A DNA stretch of 64,000 nt from Sclerotiophoma versabilis (Eukaryota > Ascomycota > Dothideomycetes > Pleosporales > Didymellaceae), in the NCBI GenBank assembly GCA_012274445.1, contig JAAROD010000080.1:2108001-2172000 (forward strand). Direction: 5' to 3'. This document shows, in pieces, positions 23,243-33,924 of the stretch (positions within the stretch are counted from its first letter, which is position 1; each line of letters starts with the position of its first letter). A model generated the notes under the pieces. The model was not told the origin of the DNA, ran no database searches, and was given only the letters and a program-made list of their open reading frames with translations. The position numbers and the translations under genes are program-made.

Positions 23243-24379
23243 CTTTCTCTACTTTGTTTGTCTCTCTTTCCATACTATATTGTTTAGAGATCTTTTGCAT
23301 TTATGTGGTGGCAAAAGCTGCAGTACCCAGAATGGTTGTTTTCATACCATACTTCTCTTCAAAGCACACTCTTACAACCATACGTAGTATTATTTAATAA
23401 CAATCATATACCCTCAAGCACATGGCAATCAAACGATCCATTGCTCAGATACACAGCCTCGAGATCCGCGTACTCAGCAGTACTGCCATAGTCTGCCATT
23501 TTTGTAAATGTTGTTCGACATCATCGTCTCTTACTTAGTTGTGCTTGCGCGGCCCACACGCGCGTCACGAAAACTTCATGCCGCTCCGACTCGAGCCTTG
23601 CTCCTCAGGGTCGCCGACTTGAAATCGGGCTTGCGGATATCCCCAAGCGACTGAACGTGCTTGGCAGTCGATCTGAAGCTCAACCGCGAACCGCTACTAC
23701 ACGAAGCTGAAGATATGACGTAGTACTGGGGACAAGTGAGGTGTACAACTCCTCGGCGACAGTCCGGACCAGCTCCAGCTCATCGGATTGTAGGACCTGA
23801 AGAGCAGACCCTCCCTTACCGAAACTCTATCTCTTTAACCTTGCCTCACACGATCTAGATATCGGGTAGATGAAATCATGGACAGCACTAGCCATGTTAC
23901 GACAGGCAATTGCAGGCTTCACGCATTGGACCCTTGCTGCCTCGGACATCTCAGCCTTGAGCGGCAACGTCGATCCTGCAGCGACTTGGTACGGCAGCAT
24001 CTAGATCTGCGCCGGCAGTGTTCGTGTCGCATGCTGCAGTTTAAGTACAGGCCAAGTGCAGGCCCACTGCATTGTAAGCCACGGTCCCGAAAAAAAAGTC
24101 CCCCTCCACTCGAAGCTTCCATCATCCCTCGGAACAGAATAGCAGCCGCTAAACACGAAGCGTTGGCCCATGGCGCATGCTGTGCCGCAACCATAAAATA
24201 GGCGAATAAATCGATCATGGCGGATAGTACATATCAGTGCTAGGGCAGCGATCTTACTTTTGGGGAAGTTTTTCGCGAATGCTCTGTGAAGGCGGACGTG
24301 GAAGATCACAAGTCCGTTTGTTTAAGCGTGCGCCACACCCGCGACTTGCGATCACGTTCAATTGCAGCTAACCAACAGA
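23243..24379. other. 1.1-kb intergenic stretch
   Basis: Convergent 3' flanks of the GT2 and NAD+ synthetase genes; no further gene seen. Confidence 0.45.
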
Positions 24380-26706
24380 CTATGTAAAGTGAGTCACTAA
24401 GGCCAGCACCGAGTCCTTGCTATCCTCACTCTTTCCCTCGACATCGGCAAGTACCGCGTCGATGCGCTTACAGGCCCAGCTGTTCTGGAATTCAGGGTAC
24501 AGGAAAGGTCTGAGGTCCTCTGCACTGTAGTCCGCGGTATGGTATGCAGGTGTCATAGTCGTCATCTTGTGGCGGTTGATGGCGTAAAAGTGGTGGAACC
24601 TCTTGACCAAGACTGCGGCGTCCTGTGGAGTCTTTTCGTCACGCCAATCGACTAGCAGCCGCTCGAACATAGCGACGGGACCCATACGCTCTTCCTTGCG
24701 TAGCTTTGCCATGGTGAAGATCTCCTCGTATGTCATGCCCATATCCTTCTCGTCAGACTCCACACGATAAGATCTTCTAGGCTCGAGCTCACCCGTTGGC
24801 GGTGCATCAAGGAACTCGCCAAGAACGGGGAGAGAGAACGCGGTCTGTGCCCAGCGGATGAAACTCCTGATGTCCAACTTGGATGTACCGCCTGTGACGC
24901 TGAGGTCTGCTGAGCTGCAGTCATGTTTCGTCACATTGCCCCGCAGGCACTCTTCCAGGTTGACAGAGCCCAGAACAAGAAGTGCACCACTTCCTTGTCT
25001 TTGTCGAATCGTGGGCAACGTCTGAGCGAAGTAGTATGCTGTCACCATACGTCCACGTGCTTGGATGTTGTGAAGAGCAAGATTCTCAGCTTTGCTGCCT
25101 CCATAGATGCTGAACTTAGGCTCGTAGTTGGCGAACCGACTAAGCAAGTTCCTCTGAGCCGTAAACAGCTCGTCAATGTCCATGTCAAAATGGTAAGCGC
25201 CAATAGCGTCAGCGAGCTTCTGTGCACGGGAGCGAGTCTCCACTGATGAGTGAGCAGTGACGCCCATGTACATGGTATGGAGGACGTAGTTGCAGAGTTC
25301 CTCCGGTGTGCTGGGTAACCACCCTTCTCCTGTGTCCGGATACCTGACGATGCGTTGGACGTCCGCAATGACTTGTTTGTTGCCTTCCCCGATCGCAGCC
25401 ATGACAACGCGACACATGCCATAGACTAGAGTTGCGGTCGAGCAGGAGTCGATGCCTCCGCTGAGGGGGCAAAGAAATCCGGCTGCTCTGCTACGTCGAA
25501 GCATATCCCAAAGCCAACATGCAGGTCCCAAAAAAAGTTCTTCTTCAATACTGTGGGCTCGTAGGAGCTGACGTGTATGGGAACGGCCATTCCGATTGAC
25601 ACCATTTTGTGACTTAGACATGTTGAAGTCCACCTTGATACTCCTGTACAGCGGGGCCCTGGATATTTTCCCGTTCAGTCTTCCGATGTCGTCACGATAG
25701 CATCGAACCTGACTGAGACTAATCGTAGCTGTCGCCAATTCCACGTCGTTCAGACTGAATTGGGCTGCTTGGGCTGCAACCGTGCCATTGATGATTACAG
25801 CAGCCTTGCCGCTGTAGAAGAAGCGGTCTCCGTCGCAGCCCTTTTGATTGGAATAAACTGTGACTCCTCCGCTATTTTTCATTAACTGTTGCATATTTTG
25901 GAGCACATCAGATGTTTTTCCAACGCTCTGCTGCAATGCTGACGATACAGTGAAGATATCAACGCTGTTTCCAATCAGCAGATCGTGCTGTGAGAGTGGT
26001 GTAAGAAAATCTTCACAGTACAAGGTTGCGTCGGGAGTAGAGATTATGGCATCTCCAATTGGAACTGTTGTGTGGCCAATCATGGCTGCAACGTATGGTG
26101 GTAGGTGATAGTCCTCGAGGTAAGTCGGCGTGCCTTACCACTGGTCAGCAATATTACACAGCTCAGAGAAAGTGCATTTTCGTACTCCATGCGTCAAAGT
26201 ATCTCGCCTCATGGTAGTTTCCTTCGTTAGCAAGCCAAATCTTGGGGCGTATCAACACCACTTTGCCGTTGAGCGCCAGAACACGACTGAGCCCAAGTTA
26301 GAGATGGTTGTGAGTTGTGCAGGCCGTACTCACCAGTTGAGACGTTGTTTTCCATGCTTTACCGGCATACCAATGTCGAGAAGAACTTCGTTACAGTCCT
26401 CATCTTTGAGTATATCTAACAGCATGTGCCAGGAGTTCGTATAGACATCGTCCTCTAAAAAGTGATCCAAACAGCCGTAGCCGCATATCTGCCTTCTGTC
26501 AGTCTCTGTTCTGGGGTTTGCCATAGACTTAAGTGAAAAGCAGTTAGAGAACATCTCTTACTTACCTCGAGCTCAGATCCTACACGTAGGCGCGCACCTC
26601 GGGCCTTTGCCTCCTGGATGCTAGCCTTGATACGAGCCAGATTGCCCTCCCAATCGAGCGCCCATTGATTGAGCGAACATGCAGTCACGACCATATTTGA
26701 AGGCAT
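24380..26706 (-). CDS. glutamine-dependent NAD+ synthetase, diverged form, 716 aa
   Basis: Converts nicotinate adenine dinucleotide to NAD+ with ATP and glutamine-derived ammonia in the cytosol (Qns1 family). Exons are 26566-26706, 26334-26488, 26186-26286 and 24380-26133; introns are 77, 47 and 52 bases. The N-terminal nitrilase-type glutaminase keeps its triad: Glu45 (VGSELE), Lys114 (LIRPK) and Cys172 (LYCEDF). The C-terminal synthetase keeps the ATP pyrophosphatase loop SGGIDS (about 357-362), SSVETRSRAQKLADAIGAYH, LALHNIQARGRM and TKHDCSSAD. Odd: around the catalytic Cys the sequence departs from the family. The usual CEELFTP becomes CEDFLTP, and the conserved SGSHHELRK loop is replaced by a sequence reading VSSALQQSVGKTSD. 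It is therefore probably a second, diverged copy rather than the essential housekeeping gene. Start chosen by alignment with the family N terminus (ACSLNQWALDWEGN). Confidence 0.9.
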
Positions 26707-26737
26707 TTCGACCGTAAAGAAAACTAAAGACAAAGGT

Positions 26738-26830
26738 TTAGAACAGAAAATAGCCTCTATCTCGTTGATACTGTTCCACACAGCGCTTCTTTATAGATTC
26801 GAATACCTCCTCGGTCACAGCTGCAGGCAT
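26738..26830 (-). other. possible upstream ORF in the NAD+ synthetase leader (30 aa)
   Basis: An ATG at 26830 opens a 30-codon frame (begins MPAAVTEEVFESIKKRCVEQ) that stops at 26738, just 31 bases before the main ATG. If the transcript starts upstream of 26830, ribosomes would meet this frame first, so it could lower or condition translation. It could also be removed by splicing or lie outside the transcript; nothing in the sequence settles this. Confidence 0.35.
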
Positions 26831-27763
26831 TCTTGATAAAGGTAATGACGCGGCACAGAAGGCGGCTGGCCCCTTACCTTGTCGTCCGTCATATGTGAGG
26901 TCGGTGTGTCCAGATTACCAGAAAGTAAATTTCTCCGTTACTCATTGCAAAGGGCCACCCTTAGGAAACCAAAACTTGACCAATCAACAGTGTCGACTGT
27001 AGAATGGCAGATTCTACAGACTACGGTGGGGTACATGAGCTTACATGCATGAGCTCGTAACAATGAATTTGTTCCTCACTTCTGGTCGCCAACAGCAAGT
27101 GGCGACAGCCTCAAAGCTTTGTGGCAGAGCGGACGAGATATCAGCATCCTCACCACGTGTCACATCTCTTATTACAAAATTGTAGTCCTCATGATATTTC
27201 TCGACCAATTGAAGACTGGCCAAATATTAGCATGACCAAGGGCGTCAGCACAGAGCAGAAGTTGGAACTGGGCCATAGCCAAAAGAACGCCGCGACATTG
27301 TACGCAAGCTTGGTCCAGATTTGATGACCCTAGAAGCCCAAGCGCAGAAGGGTACGTGGAAGGGGTTGCTACTGTTGAGATCCAACATGCCGGTGCAGCA
27401 GAAGCATCAACACTCCACGACAACGCGTGACACGCGCTAGTTACATAAGCTTGATACTCTGCGGTCGCGTTCTACCCATGTACAACGGACTTAACATGAT
27501 GAAACACAGAACTCTCGGAAGAGGCCTCCAAAGCTCCCATTAACACTGCCTCCGATGTCTCAATGTGCGGACCTTCACTGCGCGTTCGCTTTGCATACGT
27601 ACCTGCATATAGATGACGTCAGACACACAACACGACCACGAACGCCCATTCTCATCTCCCAGTTCTCGTGAAATAATTATACCATCTCTACTACAATCTA
27701 GCCCCAAAACCAAACCATTGCTCCTCAACTAAACACGAAAGAACGTCTTGAAATATCACCACC
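26831..27763. other. divergent intergenic region between NAD+ synthetase and DUF4267 genes
   Basis: No gene seen. It should hold both promoters. The 60 bases before 27764 are rich in C and A, as usual for fungal leaders. Confidence 0.5.
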
Positions 27764-28135
27764 ATGGCAGACCAAACTACACTCAAACTCCTTACCAACT
27801 ACAGCGTGACCGGCTTCCTCCTCAGCACCGGAGGCCTCGCTCTCCTCTCGCCTACAACAATGGCTGCACTCTTCGGCATGCCGATCCAAGACGGCACATT
27901 CGCCTCGGGCTTCGTGCAATGCATGGGTGGGCGAAACTTGACATTTGGCATCATCTCCGCCATTTTCGTACAGAAGAGAGATTTGAAAGCGGCAGCGACA
28001 ATGGCAACACTTTTGGCGGTCGATGGATGTGTGGACGGATGGGTGACGTGGAGGTATGCGGGGATTGGGGCTGCGGTACCGCATTTTGCGGCGGCGGCGG
28101 CCATTCCCTTTGTTAGTGCTTGGATGTCGAGTTGA
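27764..28135 (+). CDS. DUF4267 small membrane protein, 123 aa
   Basis: Small integral membrane protein of the DUF4267 family, of unknown function. It is a single exon with a good ATG context (ACCACCATGG). Four hydrophobic stretches are visible: VTGFLLSTGGLALLSP, FASGFVQCMGGRNLTFGIIS, AATMATLLAVDGCVDGWVTW and AAVPHFAAAAAIPFVSAWM. The central GGRNLTFGI segment and the Asp-x-x-x-Asp in the third helix are typical of the family as I know it. It lies convergent to the LysM gene with under 200 bases between stops. Confidence 0.85.
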   Translation: MADQTTLKLLTNYSVTGFLLSTGGLALLSPTTMAALFGMPIQDGTFASGFVQCMGGRNLTFGIISAIFVQKRDLKAAATMATLLAVDGCVDGWVTWRYAGIGAAVPHFAAAAAIPFVSAWMSS

Positions 28136-28331
28136 GTGTTGGTATTGAGATGTATATGGCTGGGGAGAAATGGCTTGGGAACGCTGTTTAAGAAAAGGAA
28201 TGTTTGGATTTCATTGACTATTGTCATGAAATCATGACGAGGAACGCGGGTTGAACGCCCAGCTCATTACTGCAATGTTCTTCACTTCCAGCCTCCCTTT
28301 CCAGATGGCTTTTTCTCTCTGTCCTACCTCC

Positions 28332-28724
28332 TTACGCGGTCGTCAAACAACTCGTATCGTCCTTCTGTCCTGTCGCAGCAGGTATCTTCAGTGTCGCGCC
28401 TGCCTTGATGTCGTTTGGATTCGCGATGCTGTTCGCCTTCGCGACGTCGCAGACACCAACACCTGCGGCGGCGGCAATGGAAGACAGAGTGTCGCCCTCC
28501 TGGATGGTGAGTGTGCTTCCTGCTGCAGTTGTAGAAGGAACCGTGGAGTTGGATGCTGAGGGTGTCAGCATTGGTGTATACTTGAGGTCAGGATTTCTAT
28601 ACTTACAAGCGCGCTGGATGAGCTGGATACGGTTGTAGCGGGCCTGTAGTGGCGTAACGGGCGTGGCGATAGCAGTTGAGATGAGAGCGGACAGAAAGAG
28701 GAGGGCTGTTGTAGTGGTCTTCAT
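28332..28724 (-). CDS. secreted single-LysM protein, 113 aa (effector-like)
   Basis: Small secreted protein with one LysM carbohydrate-binding module. Exons are 28607-28724 and 28332-28555. Signal peptide about residues 1-21 (MKTTTTALLFLSALISTAIA). After a short Ser/Thr linker, the LysM module runs LTIQEGDTLSSIAAAAGVG, VCDVAKANSI, NPNDIKAGATLKIP. LysM proteins of this size in fungi commonly bind chitin and can hide hyphae from host recognition, or act as wall proteins; which applies here is inference. The 51-base intron at 28556-28606 (GTAAGT start, CTGAC branch, CAG end) is a multiple of three and has no stop, so an unspliced transcript would give a 130-aa form with 17 extra residues including one more Cys. 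Confidence 0.87.
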   Translation of the reverse strand: MKTTTTALLFLSALISTAIATPVTPLQARYNRIQLIQRACKYRNPDLKYTPMLTPSASNSTVPSTTAAGSTLTIQEGDTLSSIAAAAGVGVCDVAKANSIANPNDIKAGATLKIPAATGQKDDTSCLTTA

Positions 28725-29557
28725 CTTGGAACGGTGACTTGGTTTTGGTATGAGTTGAATAGAGTAGAGTATTAGGTTTGATACGGATATTAGCGAAAGA
28801 CCAGCTTTGGGTTAAGGAGGGTATAAACAGTAGAACTGAGTGTGCTGTAGCGAATGCGTACTGCTTAGAGTAAGGGCGCCGGCAAGTTATATACTCGTCT
28901 GCCAAGGTCGAGATCTTGAGATCAAACTGCTGTTACTGTCTTCCGAGGAGAACGCGCAAGAGCTTGTTGCCCAGCAGCACTAGGTGCCGTAGAACGTGGC
29001 TGTGACATGTCCTGAGCCCTCGGTGAAATCGACGTCCGCTGTCATGTTTGAGATTGCCGCTGCTTGCCTTCGCTTCCATTATGAAGTATGTGAGCTTACT
29101 GCGTTATTCTATGTGATTCTCTCTGCTTCATGAATAAGAACATGCTTCATTGAGGACGATATGTTTATAAATATGTTCGACACTGATCGACAGCCTGCAG
29201 ATAAATTGTTGAAGAACGAAGCGTTTGTAGCCATGCTGGCTGGTTCGAGAATGATTAAAGGGTTGCCTGTCCAGCGTTACAGCTGTTCTCTGACTTGTCG
29301 CAGCTGTCAGCTGTCGCACGAGAACGTTGGATCCCGTTCGGCTGAGACAGAAAAAACTCGAGAACATCATGCAAGAACAACAGCATGACATAGAGGAGAA
29401 GTAAGATGCGAAAGAGGGACGTAAATTACTACGCTAATGCTGAAATGCGAATGTACAATCGCAGTGTTAATACGCCGAACGCTGAACAATAAACAACAAT
29501 ACGCTAGCTATGCAGTACGCTCCAAAACAACGACGAGAATAAACGAACATATCCAAA
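28725..29557. other. intergenic stretch, LysM promoter side
   Basis: No gene seen; 5' flank of the LysM gene and 3' flank of the Cdt1-like gene. Confidence 0.5.
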
Positions 29558-30676
29558 CTAGGCACCAAGTGCGATAAGTCGGCTCTTCACATCTAATGGC
29601 CTCATTGCAGGCACAACGACCACACTAGAAATACTGCCCATATTGACCAGAGAAACATGACCCGGCGCAACTTCATTTGCGATAACCTCAATGCACTTTA
29701 GCGCCTCCTCCTTCGAGATCGGGCTCCGTATCGAGCCCCGTAATTGCTGCACAACCGTCGTGGTAGAAAAAGAAACACGCATGCCCGGTCGACTGGCGCA
29801 GAGGAGGGACAGCACACCAAGGACTTCCTCGGAGCGCTGGAGAGCAGCGCGTCGTTGGAGCTCCGCGGCAGTTGGGGCGGCAGGCCCACATTTTGCCGCT
29901 TCCTGCTTGGCGAGAATACGATCGAGAAGGTTGGTCTTGCGGACTGCTGCAAATTCGGTGATTTTGGCTTGTGTGGGCTGTGCTGGTATGGGCCGGGGCA
30001 CGGTTTGGTCGTTCTCCTTGCCAGACACTTGGCGCTTCTTTTGAGTGCGACCTTGCTGCACGCTCTCCTTGAACTCTCTCATCCTCTTGCGCCCCTTCTC
30101 TTGTAGCGGTGCGATAGCATTGAGCGAGGCGCAGGTTTCAATGTCGGCGAGGGGGAGCTGGGCTAGGAATTTGGACATGGAGGTATCGTCGAGGAAGTTT
30201 TCTAAAAGTGCTTGCTTGGTGGCGTCCTTCCTTGGTCGCCCGCGTCCTCTTTTGGGTGTTGCGATTGGTCGGGTAGCCAAGTTCTGTGAGATGCACCATT
30301 GCGACCACAGAGTGTCCAGACCCTCCTTGAACATGTCCGTCAATGCCTGCTCGTTCACGCCCGTCATCCCATCAAGCTTCGGGCTGTTCTCTTTGATCTC
30401 GAGGACAATCTTGCCGCGGCCGTAGTCGGAGAGGTGGTAGGGGTTGTTCAAGCCATCGGGGCCATAGTTGAGGACACCCATGAGGAGTCGGATGTCGTCA
30501 TATGTGACTTTGCGCTGTCTCCAGACCAATGTGGCAGACGCTGTGAGATCCTGGAGGTCGGCGGGAGTGGAGGTGCCGTTGTGCGCGTAATGCAGCGACA
30601 ACGCGGTCAGGAAGGATGAGTGGAGCGCGAGAAGGTTGAGGAGCTCAGCCGGGAGCTGACCAGGTACAATGGCCAT
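29558..30676 (-). CDS. DNA replication factor Cdt1-like protein, 372 aa
   Basis: Likely licensing factor that helps load the MCM helicase at origins in the nucleus. Single exon. The N-terminal part (residues about 5-60) is helical (QLPAELLNLLALHSSFLTAL), and the segment LVWRQRKVTYDDIRLLMGVL resembles the start of the Cdt1 central winged-helix region. A basic AT-hook-like element follows (TPKRGRGRPRKDA). The C-terminal 90 residues read as the Cdt1 C-terminal winged helix that contacts MCM (RSEEVLGVLSLLCASRPGMR, ISKEEALKCIEVIANEVAPG, SLVNMGSISSVVV). ATG 30676 was chosen because the 57 codons upstream begin only with GTG. The protein is shorter than animal Cdt1, as usual in ascomycetes. No PIP-box degron was noticed at the N terminus. 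Confidence 0.78.
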   Translation of the reverse strand: MAIVPGQLPAELLNLLALHSSFLTALSLHYAHNGTSTPADLQDLTASATLVWRQRKVTYDDIRLLMGVLNYGPDGLNNPYHLSDYGRGKIVLEIKENSPKLDGMTGVNEQALTDMFKEGLDTLWSQWCISQNLATRPIATPKRGRGRPRKDATKQALLENFLDDTSMSKFLAQLPLADIETCASLNAIAPLQEKGRKRMREFKESVQQGRTQKKRQVSGKENDQTVPRPIPAQPTQAKITEFAAVRKTNLLDRILAKQEAAKCGPAAPTAAELQRRAALQRSEEVLGVLSLLCASRPGMRVSFSTTTVVQQLRGSIRSPISKEEALKCIEVIANEVAPGHVSLVNMGSISSVVVVPAMRPLDVKSRLIALGA

Positions 30677-31245
30677 TGGGGGCAATGATATTACAAGTAA
30701 TGCGGTACTGAGATACGGTAGATAATGGCTGAAGAGAAATACGCTGTGATGATGAAGACGTGCAGGCAAAGGAGGGACAGCTAAAGTGTTTATGAGCTGT
30801 GGGGTTGAGCGGAAAAGGAAGGAACGCGGACGCGTCCGAGCGCGCACGCGACGCGTTTTTGGCGTCGGCTAATCAACGTGCTGCATTGGGCGTTAGTGCT
30901 GGGTTTCGAGACGCTCACACACCATAAGACGTCATGTGGGTCTGGCCGACGTAGAGAAGTTGTCCTGTAAAAAGTCTCGAGGCATATGGACCTGAGTATT
31001 ACAGCCTTAGCAGAACAGCGTAGCAAGATGTTTCTAGGTCGTATGAGGTCAGACAGTGTCTTAGGCTTCCAAGTAGTTAGACCACTGACACCACAAGATC
31101 ACCCCAGTCACAGAAAGAACAGACTCGAGTAAAACGTCGTGTGATTCATTATGAGTCGAAGTATTTGTTCCCATATACTCCAGTGCTAAGCAGCAAATGC
31201 AACGTCCAAGTCCAATTCTTCTGTCTCCCTACACTCACGACAGGC
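30677..31245. other. intergenic stretch
   Basis: Promoter of the Cdt1-like gene and 3' flank of the next gene; the sequence ACGCGT occurs at 30829-30834 and 30850-30855. ACGCGT is the core of the MluI cell-cycle box used by MBF in G1/S genes including replication factors, so it may be meaningful here. Confidence 0.45.
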
Positions 31246-31912
31246 TTACTTGCCGCCAAACCAGGAACCCAGCCAGCTCTTCGCCTGCGCGGCATCCTTG
31301 GTGACCTCCCTGTCGAACCTGTCAACAGCGGCGTTGAAGTCCTTGCTGGTCTCGCGAGTAAAGTCCTCACCCCGAGCCCTGGCCTCGTCCCACTTCTTCT
31401 TTGCCTCAACGCTCAAGGAGTTGTACTTCGCCTGGGCCTCGGCACTGTACTCCTGAGCCTTGTTCTGCGCATCGCGGCTGTACTCCTGGGCCTTGTTCTG
31501 TGCCTGTTGGGTGTAGGCCCTTAGGTCGGCCTCGGCCTTCTTCGCCTCAGCGCTGGCGCGGTTGGCCTACTGCGGGTCAGTACATGTTCAATCAACTATG
31601 ATAGGGAACAGTGATGAGACTAGGGTATAGCATACGTAGTCTTGTGCGGTTGCGCGGACGGCCTCGTAGCCCTCCTCACCAGCCTTCTTGGCCTCCTTGT
31701 CCTGGCCCGGGAAGTCGCCACGGACTCTCCTTGTGGCGTTGGCAGCGTCGTCTGTGACAGTAAGCTCTTGTTTCCCAGTGACACGGTAGGGCTGACATAC
31801 GCTCAAACTTCTTTTCAGCAAGCTTGGGGTCGCCTCCAGCACTGTAGAGGTAGTAGGTACCCGCACCGACAGCGGCGAGACCGCCGAAAGTAGCAAACCT
31901 GCGTCCGGCCAT
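31246..31912 (-). CDS. calcofluor-white-hypersensitive-type helical protein, 182 aa
   Basis: Small protein resembling the fungal 'calcofluor white hypersensitive' family, linked by mutant phenotype to wall stress; biochemical role unknown. Exons are 31801-31912, 31636-31751 and 31246-31566, with introns of 49 and 69 bases. The N terminus has a glycine-rich membrane helix (FATFGGLAAVGAGTYYLY). The rest is one long amphipathic, Lys/Ala/Glu-rich helix with LEA-like repeats (AQNKAQEYS occurs twice), ending in SWLGSWFGGK. The repetitive 11-residue-like pattern suits membrane or lipid-surface binding, as in LEA/apolipoprotein helices (inference). Divergently transcribed from the dysferlin-domain gene with about 530 bases between starts. 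Confidence 0.78.
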
Positions 31913-32442
31913 TGTTGTTTGTGTGAGAGGATTGGGGGATGAAAGGGTAATATGTGCGATGAAGTATGTGCGATGAAGGCGGGTAACGTGCAATTGGGTA
32001 AAGGATCGATGAGCAAGGGAGGAGCCGCAGTACTTAAGAGGGGAACGCTGTCGTGATGCGGCTGGCAGCTTGCAAGGCGCGTGCAAACTACGTCATGCCT
32101 TCTTCCATAGCTCCCGCACAGACAGGCCCATCGCGAACCAGATCGCCAAACTAGACGCATCACACTTCGACTCTCTCCTCGAGTAGCTCTCAAGTCACGC
32201 ATTCTTATGTTAGTATACCAGTAGCATATTGCATGCAGTTTGCGCCCGTTGTTCTTCTTGTGTCGCGCTGCTGTCGTGGCCCTATCCTCTGCGCAAATTG
32301 TTGACAGCCCCTAAACGTGCCGTCTCCCGCACCGTTCTTGCCTTGCTGGCACGCTTTTCCCCATGCATTCACGATAGAAACGGCGTGACGCCTTTTGCTT
32401 TCCTCAACTTCGGAAACCTCGCACACAACAGCACTCTCCGTA
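31913..32442. other. divergent promoter region
   Basis: Lies between the starts of the calcofluor-white-type gene and the dysferlin-domain gene; no gene seen. Confidence 0.5.
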
Positions 32443-33535
32443 ATGGCGGAGCAGAACATCCAGCTCGTCGACCACACAGACGGCGACACCACCCCCACGA
32501 CCCAGTCAGAGGTCCCTCGAACGCCCGACTCACACATCGACATGCTCTACGAGAACCAGCGCGGGTGGTTTGTCTTCGGCATACCGCTCTTCTCTTCGAA
32601 AGCCCTATGGAACCTGAGGGTTGACCCCGCACCATGGGTTGATGCGAAATTCAAGCCCTCGGCCGTCAACATCACAAACGCACAAGTACCTGACCCAAGC
32701 TGGGTATGGGATTGGAAGAGCTGGTATGTCGACATGAGCTTAGATGTCGACGAGGAGGGGTGGCAGTACAGTCTCCTGTTCAGGGGCACGCCGTGGCATG
32801 GCAATCACCCGTGGTTTCACAGCTTTGTCAGGAGACGGCGGTGGTTACGAAGGCGAGTGAAGCAGAAGATACCCCCGAAGACCAAGGAAGCCATACGTGA
32901 GAGGCTGTTTGGTGACAGGTTCAGTGTTGGTGCCACAACACTGTTGAGGACAGACACACCGGGCACTTTAAGTGTGCAGGACAGCAGCGGTCAAGCCTCC
33001 ATGGACGAGGAAGTCCGAGACACAGCAACCCTGATGCGGAAGCTGAAAGTGGCTGCTATCGACCGAGAGAAGATTGCCATCATCAACAGATTCATTGCAG
33101 ATGGGGGCGAGGAGCTGTACTATCTTGCCGAACAGGTGCGCACTACCTTTACTCTACCACGACTCCAGCTAACCTCCACAGATACCGGCCATCATGTCAA
33201 TGCTCATCTTCCAGAATTCACGTCGCCAACTCCTTGCCACCCTTATGGACACATTCGACGCTGCTAAGATGCACCGCGACGAGCACAAGTCCCAAGACAA
33301 GCCTGAAGGCGAAGTCGAAACACGAAGGATCGACAATCTCCTCAAAGCCGTCGAGGCCGCCGATGCAGAGTGCAAGAAACTGGAGTACTGGAGCGATATA
33401 CGCGAGCTGGCTGTGGAAGGTAAGGCCGGCAATGCCACGGCTGAATTGAGTGGGTGGGACGAGAAGTGGCAGGGCGTAGATGATAGCGGGCCGAAGCATC
33501 CTACACCGTCGACTAAATCGTCGATTACATCTTAA
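32443..33535 (+). CDS. dysferlin (DysF)-domain protein, Mug65/Spo73-like, 348 aa
   Basis: Contains the DysF module found in Pex30-type peroxins and in the sporulation proteins Spo73 and Mug65. Exons are 32443-33135 and 33182-33535, with a 46-base intron. The DysFN part is at about residues 38-70 (RGWFVFGIPLFSSKALWNL, DPAPWVD). The DysFC part is the Trp/Arg-rich WVWDWKSWYVDMSLDVDEEGW, then WHGNHPWFHSFVRRRRWLRR. No membrane helices were seen, unlike Pex30, which favours the Spo73/Mug65 group. The C-terminal 150 residues are helical and charged (IDREKIAIINRFIADG, LLKAVEAADAECKKLEYW). Upstream open codons start with TTG; ATG 32443 is the first in frame. A role in membrane shaping during sporulation or at organelle contact is inference. 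Confidence 0.85.
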
Positions 33536-33627
33536 TACCTTAATTCCTTTTATATTATTCATGAGCGTTGGACATCCAAGATCTCGAACATACCTGCATT
33601 CTATAGTCATAGAGCCGCAATGCTCTA

Positions 33628-33924
33628 TCAAGCTTGCACCTTCCTCACTCTGATCGGTCCTTTGATTTCCGCCAGGCTCTCCACATCAAGCACCTGACCC
33701 TTCTGCATGATTTCTACTTCACCAGCCTTACGCATCTCCCACACCAAGCTTCTCACATCGTCCATCGTCGCTCGCCAATCTTGCGCATTCAGCCTCTCCA
33801 ACTCTGAAGAAGAAAGTGCACGGGCGACTTCGGAGGGGCAGATAGTCTTTGGAAACTCTCGCGCGCTTAGCAGATGATTTGCGTGCTCGAGCAAAATCTC
33901 GTATTGATGATCATCCAAAGCCAT
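33628..33924 (-). CDS. DUF3253 protein, 98 aa
   Basis: Small protein of the DUF3253 family, common in bacteria and fungi, function unknown. Family marks: KTICPSEVARAL, then WRATMDDVRSLVWEMRKAGE, and VEIMQKGQVLD with the closing KGPIRVRK. The fold is probably a winged-helix-like domain. The only ATG in frame is 33924, in good context; the same frame stays open upstream to about 34200 without an ATG, with a Pro/Lys-rich sequence, so the true protein might be longer through an unseen 5' exon. It ends 92 bases from the stop of the dysferlin-domain gene, tail to tail. Confidence 0.8.
   Translation of the reverse strand: MALDDHQYEILLEHANHLLSAREFPKTICPSEVARALSSSELERLNAQDWRATMDDVRSLVWEMRKAGEVEIMQKGQVLDVESLAEIKGPIRVRKVQA

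Noticed and set aside
29558..30847. Longer Cdt1-like protein starting at 30847
   Set aside because: That start is GTG; the first ATG is 30676, which gives a sensible N terminus.
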